Source: an uncultured Bacilli bacterium (GTDB taxonomy: Bacteria > Bacillota_I > Bacilli_A > RFN20 > CAG-631). From it: a DNA stretch of 11,158 nt. Every line of letters starts with the position of its first letter. Positions within the stretch are counted from its first letter, which is position 1. The stretch is taken from contig CAKPZU010000064.1 in NCBI GenBank assembly GCA_934215405.1, positions 1 to 11,158 of the forward strand. The letters are read 5' to 3'. Shown one piece after another: positions 7,002 to 11,158 of the stretch. The notes beneath the pieces were generated by a model, which did not search any database, was not told the DNA's origin, and saw nothing but the letters and a program-made list of their open reading frames with translations. A program made the position numbers and the translations under genes.

Positions 7002-8948
7002 ATGGCAAACGCATATGCTTTAAGCCAAATTAAAAACATTGCAATTTTAGGACATCAAGGTGCTGGTAAAACTTCAATTCTTGAGTCAATGCTATTTGCA
7101 AGCAAAAAAATTTCTGCTAAAGGAAAAATTGATAGTGGAAATACAGTATCAGATTATACAAAAGAAGAAAAAGATTCTAAAATGTCTATTTATTCATCTA
7201 TTTGTTCAATCGAAAAAGATAATAATAAGATTAATTTTTTAGATACTCCAGGTTTCTTTGATTTCGTTGGTGAAGTATTAGCTCCACTTTCTGTTGCATC
7301 AACAGGACTAGTTGTTGTAAGACCACGTAGTGTTGAGGTTGGAACAAAAAGAGCTTATAAATTTATTAAAGATTTTAAAAAGCCATGTATTGTTGTTGTA
7401 AATAAGGTTGATAAAGATAACGTTGATGTTGAAAAAACATTTGCATCTTTACAAACATTATTCAATGGCAAATGTGTAATGGTTAATGAACCAAACGCTG
7501 TTTCAGGAGGATTCACAGCAGTTGTTGATAAAATTGATGAAAAAATTGATGAATTAACTGAAAAGGTTGCTAATTGTGATGATGAAATCATGATGAAGTT
7601 CTTAGAAGGCGAAGAAGTTGGTGCTGATGAAGTTAAAAATGTTTTAACTAAGGCTATCGCTGCTGGAGAATTAATCCCAGTATTATTCACATCAGCTGAT
7701 AAAAATGTTGGTATTAATGAATTAGTTGACTTTATAGTTAAATATGCCCCTGCAGTTGATACAATGAGTGACGTTAAGGATGATGCTACTACTGGAGCAT
7801 TTGTCTTTAAAACAATCGTTGATCCATTCCAAGGAAGAATTTCATACGTTCAAGTTAAAAGTGGTACTTTAGCTGCTAATAGTGACTTATATGATGTTAC
7901 TAAACAGGTTAAAATTAAAATTGGCCCATTATCATATCCAAATGGTAAGGAATTAACTCCTACTACACAAGTTAGCGCTGGTGATATTTGTGTTGTTACA
8001 AAGGTTGAGCAATTAGATACAAATGATACATTTGGTGATGCCTCAATTCAAGCTTACAGCCCAATTAAATTCCCTCAACCAGTTGTTTTCTTTGGCGTTA
8101 GAGTTGATAACAAAAATGATGAGCCAAAGGTTTCTGAAGGCTTAAAGAGAGCTGCTATTGAAGACCAAACTATTTCTGTTGAAAGAATTCCAGAAACAAA
8201 GCAATTATTAGTTGGTTGTCAAGGTGGTACACACATTGATACTATTTTAAATAAGATTAAAACAAATTATAAATGTCAAGCTACAACTGAAGATGCAAAA
8301 GTTCCATATAGAGAAACAATTAAAGGCAATTCAGATGTTGAAGGTAAGCATAAGAAGCAATCAGGCGGTGCTGGACAATATGGTGACGTTTGGATTAGAT
8401 TCTCTCCATCTGAAAAAGAATTTGAATTCGTAAACTCTGTATTTGGTGGTTCAGTTCCAACAAACTTCATTCCAGCTGTTGAAAAAGGCTTAATTGAAGC
8501 ATGTAAAACTGGTATTTTAACAGGAAACCCTGTTGTTAATATTAAATGTGATTTATATGATGGTGGATATCACCCAGTTGATTCAAATGAAATTTCATTT
8601 AAGATTGCTGCATCACTTGCTTTTAAAGCAGGTATGGAAAAGGCAAAGCCTATCTTACTTGAACCAATTCTTAAGATGACTATCGTAATTCCAAATGAAT
8701 TCGTTGGTGATGTTATGTCTAATATTTCAAAGCATAGAGGACTTGTTGGTGAATTCTCTGTTGAAGGTGAAAACCAAGTTATTACAGCTGAAATCCCACA
8801 AATCGAATTATCTAAGTGTGTTGTTGAATTAAAGACATTAACACAAGCTCAAGCTGATATTACTCATGAATTCTTACGTTACGCTGAAGTTCCACGTGAA
8901 CAAGCAGAAAAGATCATTGCAGAATATAAAGCTGCTCACGCTAATTAA
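7002..8948 (+). CDS. Elongation factor G-like GTPase (EF-G paralogue family)
   Basis: A 648-residue protein with full EF-G architecture. The GTPase domain has G1 GHQGAGKT (17-24), G3 DTPG (81-84), G4 NKVD (134-137) and G5 SAD (231-233). Domain II starts near 265, then domain III, domain IV (with GGAGQYGDVWIRF) and domain V (with GDVMSNISKHRG). Canonical EF-G has AHIDAGKT and RGITI; this protein has GHQGAGKT, GNTVSDY and KMSIYSSI, marking the shorter EF-G-like group often annotated beside true EF-G. Its role is not established: a translational GTPase acting on the ribosome is likely, but standard translocation is normally done by fusA, which in Bacillota usually sits with rpsL and tuf, not here. 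It is a single-gene unit between the SRP RNA promoter and a terminator. Confidence 0.92.
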   Translation: MANAYALSQIKNIAILGHQGAGKTSILESMLFASKKISAKGKIDSGNTVSDYTKEEKDSKMSIYSSICSIEKDNNKINFLDTPGFFDFVGEVLAPLSVASTGLVVVRPRSVEVGTKRAYKFIKDFKKPCIVVVNKVDKDNVDVEKTFASLQTLFNGKCVMVNEPNAVSGGFTAVVDKIDEKIDELTEKVANCDDEIMMKFLEGEEVGADEVKNVLTKAIAAGELIPVLFTSADKNVGINELVDFIVKYAPAVDTMSDVKDDATTGAFVFKTIVDPFQGRISYVQVKSGTLAANSDLYDVTKQVKIKIGPLSYPNGKELTPTTQVSAGDICVVTKVEQLDTNDTFGDASIQAYSPIKFPQPVVFFGVRVDNKNDEPKVSEGLKRAAIEDQTISVERIPETKQLLVGCQGGTHIDTILNKIKTNYKCQATTEDAKVPYRETIKGNSDVEGKHKKQSGGAGQYGDVWIRFSPSEKEFEFVNSVFGGSVPTNFIPAVEKGLIEACKTGILTGNPVVNIKCDLYDGGYHPVDSNEISFKIAASLAFKAGMEKAKPILLEPILKMTIVIPNEFVGDVMSNISKHRGLVGEFSVEGENQVITAEIPQIELSKCVVELKTLTQAQADITHEFLRYAEVPREQAEKIIAEYKAAHAN

Positions 8949-8963
8949 TAAATATTCAAAAAC

Positions 8964-8997
8964 AAATGCTACTAGGTGACTTTACTTAGTAGCATTT
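8964..8997. terminator. Bidirectional Rho-independent terminator between convergent genes
   Basis: AAATGCTACTA (8964-8974) pairs with TAGTAGCATTT (8987-8997). The inner bases 8975-8978 and 8983-8986 add four more pairs including two G-U, leaving a four-base loop. A T run follows on the plus strand and A-rich sequence precedes it, giving U runs in both directions. It serves the EF-G-like gene from the left and the lipid cluster from the right. The stop codon and last codons of the acyltransferase gene lie within it. Confidence 0.9.
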
Positions 8998-9698
8998 TTG
9001 TTATTTAATTCATCTATTTTTTCTTGAATTCTACTTTTAACTAATTTTATTAATTCATGCTTTCTTAAATTACAATATTCATCATAATAAATTGGCTTTA
9101 AATAGTGTACCTCACAGCTTACTTTTTTTAAGGAGTTAACATTATATACCTTATATGTTTCATATAAGCAAATTGGAACTATTGGACATTTACTTTGATA
9201 AACAACATTTAAGCACCCACTATGGAAATCCTGTAGAGTATTTTTATTATCCTTATAATATCCTTCTGGGAAAATTAAATAATTTTTACCATTTTTAATA
9301 TCATTAGCTACATCATTAAAAATAGAAATTGTTTCACGATAATTAGTTTTTTTTATGTATTTACATTCAAGTAAATCTAAAAATCTTCTTTCTAAAGGAA
9401 AATTACTTCTTGTTACATCAACTATAGCTGAAAAAGGCACATCACATGAATTAATAATTGCTAAGCCATCAAATCTTCCTTGATGGTTACTAAGCATTAC
9501 ATAGCTAGATTCATTAGGAATATTTTCCTTATTAAAAGCTTTAACAGTTGCTCTATTTCTTTTAGTAATTTTTTTAATTATTCTTTTAACAATTTTATAT
9601 TTATTTTCGCAGCTTTCATTTTTATTTCTTTTCATTAAAAAATAAAAGTATATACAAATATGTAAATTAAAAATTATTGTTAATAAAAACCTTAACAC
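8982..9698 (-). CDS. PlsC-like 1-acyl-sn-glycerol-3-phosphate acyltransferase family protein
   Basis: A 238-residue membrane-anchored acyltransferase. One hydrophobic segment (about residues 2-22) is followed by a strongly basic stretch (23-52). The catalytic HX4D motif is seen as NHQGRFDG (H72, D77), and the second motif as FPEG (143-146), with the later PIVPICLYE block typical of the family. Such enzymes acylate lysophosphatidic acid to phosphatidic acid; the precise acceptor is not determined here. The start is GTG at 9698, nine bases after the lipid kinase TAG, with AGG overlapping that stop as a weak ribosome binding site. The next ATG, at residue 22, has no such site and would lose the membrane anchor. 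It is the last gene of the lipid cluster; its end lies inside the terminator hairpin. Confidence 0.85.
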   Translation of the reverse strand: MLRFLLTIIFNLHICIYFYFLMKRNKNESCENKYKIVKRIIKKITKRNRATVKAFNKENIPNESSYVMLSNHQGRFDGLAIINSCDVPFSAIVDVTRSNFPLERRFLDLLECKYIKKTNYRETISIFNDVANDIKNGKNYLIFPEGYYKDNKNTLQDFHSGCLNVVYQSKCPIVPICLYETYKVYNVNSLKKVSCEVHYLKPIYYDEYCNLRKHELIKLVKSRIQEKIDELNNKNATK

Positions 9699-9707
9699 GC
9701 TCTTTAC

Positions 9708-10562
9708 CTATTTTACATGAACTTCATATTTTAAAACATTGCTAATAGTTTCACCATCAATTTGTAAAGCCTGTGGCTTATCAAATTCAACAATAATATC
9801 TTTTCCTTGTCTTATTTCAACCATTTCAGTATGCTTAACATGCTCACCTTTAAAAATCGAAGGAAAAACCATTAATGTTTTAAGCTTTCCACTTTTATAC
9901 ATAACAACATTGCTTACTAAATTATCTTCATCAAGACGATTTTGAGATGGAGCAACCATCATTCCGCCACCATAATATTTACCCTTCATTGTTGGAGCAA
10001 GTCATACCCTTTTATAGATTTTACTAACACCATCAACAGTAATTTTAGCATTTGGCGCTTTATAGTGGAATAATAAGCCTTTAATAGCAATAGATGTATA
10101 ATTAACATCCTTTTTGTTTAAAGCATGTAATCTATCGCCTTCTTCACAGCAATAGCCATCAATTCCAAAGCCAATGCCATTAATAAAGAAGTATTTCTTT
10201 CCATTAACAAGTACATATGGTAAATTCTTAATTAATTGATTTAATAAAACTCTGCCATTTTCACTTTTTTCCTTAACATCATTAAAAAAGTCATTTCCGG
10301 TTCCTGAAGGATAAAAATAGAAATTACAAGGCAATTTAATACCATCTACAGCATTAATAAAATGGTTAAGCGTTCCATCACCACCAATAATTGTTACTGT
10401 ATCATTTTTTGCTAAGCTATAAAGAAATTCTCTATAATTATCATTAAATGATATTACATCTATTTCTTTATAATCCTTTAAAGAAAAGGCATTTTTATAA
10501 TTAACTAAAGCATCTTGATATTTTCCTGAATTTGATTTAGTGTTGTAAAGAATATAATTCAT
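9708..10562 (-). CDS. Diacylglycerol/lipid kinase (DagK/YegS/BmrU family) with in-frame TGA
   Basis: Read through one TGA at codon 187, this is a 284-residue lipid kinase of normal family length. It phosphorylates diacylglycerol or a related lipid with ATP. The N-terminal half has GGDGT (60-64) for nucleotide binding and PSGTGNDF (85-92). After the TGA the frame continues as LAPT, then MKGKYYGGGMMVAP and, near the C-terminus, the IDGE motif, all family features. Both parts are in the same frame, so no frameshift is needed. In relatives the TGA position is typically Trp (VWLAPT-like). The start is taken at ATG 10562, which aligns with the family start (MNYILYNTKSNSG); an ATG four codons upstream (10574) is possible. 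It overlaps the upstream acyltransferase by 26 bases. If TGA is a stop, this is a broken gene. Confidence 0.85.
10002..10004 (-). other. In-frame TGA codon at a conserved tryptophan site of the lipid kinase
   Basis: The transcript reads AGG GTA TGA CTT GCT CCA ACA ATG, and the protein around it is KRV-(TGA)-LAPTMKG. The frame is open on both sides and family features continue after it. It is one base from TGG. The window otherwise uses TGG for Trp six times (one each in the 179-residue membrane protein, the DUF368 protein, IF2, NusA, RimP and the EF-G-like protein). Confidence 0.9.
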
Positions 10563-11158
10563 CTTCGTCGCCATCTTTCGTATTATTACTTTCTAAATTC
10601 ATTTTATTTAACAAAGTATCTCTAAAAATTTTTGAAATTGCAAAAGTGTTTAAATCCTTATAATCTTCATAATTCAATACCTTTAAAATATTCATTTCGA
10701 CAACTGTTCTTTTAAAAGGAAAGTTTTTATGAATTTTATTTAAGTTATGCATTTCACATATAACTATAGGGCATTTTGACATCAATGCCACATTAAAGCA
10801 ACCAACTCTAAATGGTAATAGCTGGATTGGATCCTTTTTATTTCTAGTTCCCTCTGGTGCAACTCCTACACAATAGTTATTATTTTGTAAATACTTAGCT
10901 GCTCTAACAATTGATTTTAAAGCATTACGATTATTTTCTCTATCTATTGGTATAAAGCAATCTCCAGCTATTATTCTTCCAGCAATTGGAATTTTAAAAT
11001 TTTCAGGCTTTGATATATGAATTAGGTCATAATCCTTTAAGATATAAGATTGAACTATAGGATCAAAATTTGATGTATGGTTATAAACAAGCATAAATTT
11101 TTTATCCCCTAATAGCTCAAGGCCACTAACTTTAATTTTAACATGTGCTAAATCAAGT
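10537..11158 (-). CDS. plsC: PlsC-like 1-acylglycerol-3-phosphate O-acyltransferase, 5' end beyond the window
   Basis: The frame is open to the right edge, so the gene is partial at its start: before the internal ATG at 11094 it continues with 21 codons (LDLAHVKIKVSGLELLGDKKF), the usual family lead-in to the first motif. The visible part is 206 residues. HX4D is seen as NHTSNFD (His 27, Asp 32 of the visible part), followed by FIPIDRENN and APEGTR (about 100-105). This enzyme group makes phosphatidic acid from lysophosphatidic acid at the cytoplasmic membrane face. The charged C-terminal tail (NNTKDGDEDELYSLQH) overlaps the start of the lipid kinase gene, which indicates coupled translation. 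The promoter and true start lie to the right of the window. Confidence 0.9.
   Translation of the reverse strand, partial: LDLAHVKIKVSGLELLGDKKFMLVYNHTSNFDPIVQSYILKDYDLIHISKPENFKIPIAGRIIAGDCFIPIDRENNRNALKSIVRAAKYLQNNNYCVGVAPEGTRNKKDPIQLLPFRVGCFNVALMSKCPIVICEMHNLNKIHKNFPFKRTVVEMNILKVLNYEDYKDLNTFAISKIFRDTLLNKMNLESNNTKDGDEDELYSLQH

Noticed and set aside
10002..10010. Frameshift as the cause of the split lipid kinase
   Set aside because: The two pieces are in the same frame, separated only by TGA and four sense codons, so no insertion or deletion is needed.
1..11158. CRISPR array, insertion sequence, prophage, toxin-antitoxin or defence genes
   Set aside because: No regularly spaced repeats, transposase-like, phage-like or nuclease-like proteins were seen on either strand; the genes are housekeeping and lipid metabolism.

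Overview
The window is AT-rich DNA with short intergenic gaps, strong AGGAGG-type ribosome binding sites, and the gene order rimP-nusA-ylxR-ylxQ-infB-rbfA. That order, including the two small genes between nusA and infB, is typical of Bacillota. The very low GC, the short IF2 N-terminus, the lack of any TGA stop in an intact gene, and one TGA inside a conserved tryptophan site suggest a low-GC member of Bacilli, possibly related to Erysipelotrichia or Mollicutes. This placement is inference; the window contains no rRNA or other reliable taxonomic marker.

Layout from left to right. Positions 1-224 hold no gene. They contain a minus-strand promoter-like element with a run of ten G between its -35 and -10 boxes, reading off the left edge, and then a terminator for the long minus-strand operon. 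Positions 225-6596 are that operon, transcribed leftwards: rimP, nusA, ylxR (rnpM), ylxQ, infB, rbfA, a DUF368 undecaprenyl-phosphate translocase (PopT family), and a six-helix membrane protein. Gaps are small and several genes overlap. Upstream are a leader hairpin, a good promoter (TTGATT, 17 bases, TAATAT) and then the small SRP RNA gene (about 6713-6793, minus strand) with its own -10 box.

A divergent AT-rich spacer leads into a plus-strand gene for an EF-G-like GTPase (7002-8948), which ends at a strong bidirectional hairpin terminator. Facing it, and running to the right edge, is a minus-strand lipid cluster: a PlsC-like acyltransferase (cut by the right edge), a diacylglycerol/lipid kinase, and a second PlsC-like acyltransferase.

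The left half covers ribosome maturation (RimP, RbfA), transcription elongation and termination (NusA), initiation (IF2), co-translational targeting (SRP RNA) and recycling of the cell-wall lipid carrier. The right half handles phosphatidic acid and diacylglycerol.

Two observations deserve attention. First, the lipid kinase is split by an in-frame TGA exactly where its family usually has tryptophan, with an intact conserved C-terminal part after it. This means either UGA decoded as Trp, or a fresh nonsense mutation or sequence error. Second, the poly-G tract lies inside a promoter spacer, the arrangement used for phase-variable promoters in other bacteria. Otherwise the window is mostly ordinary housekeeping DNA.
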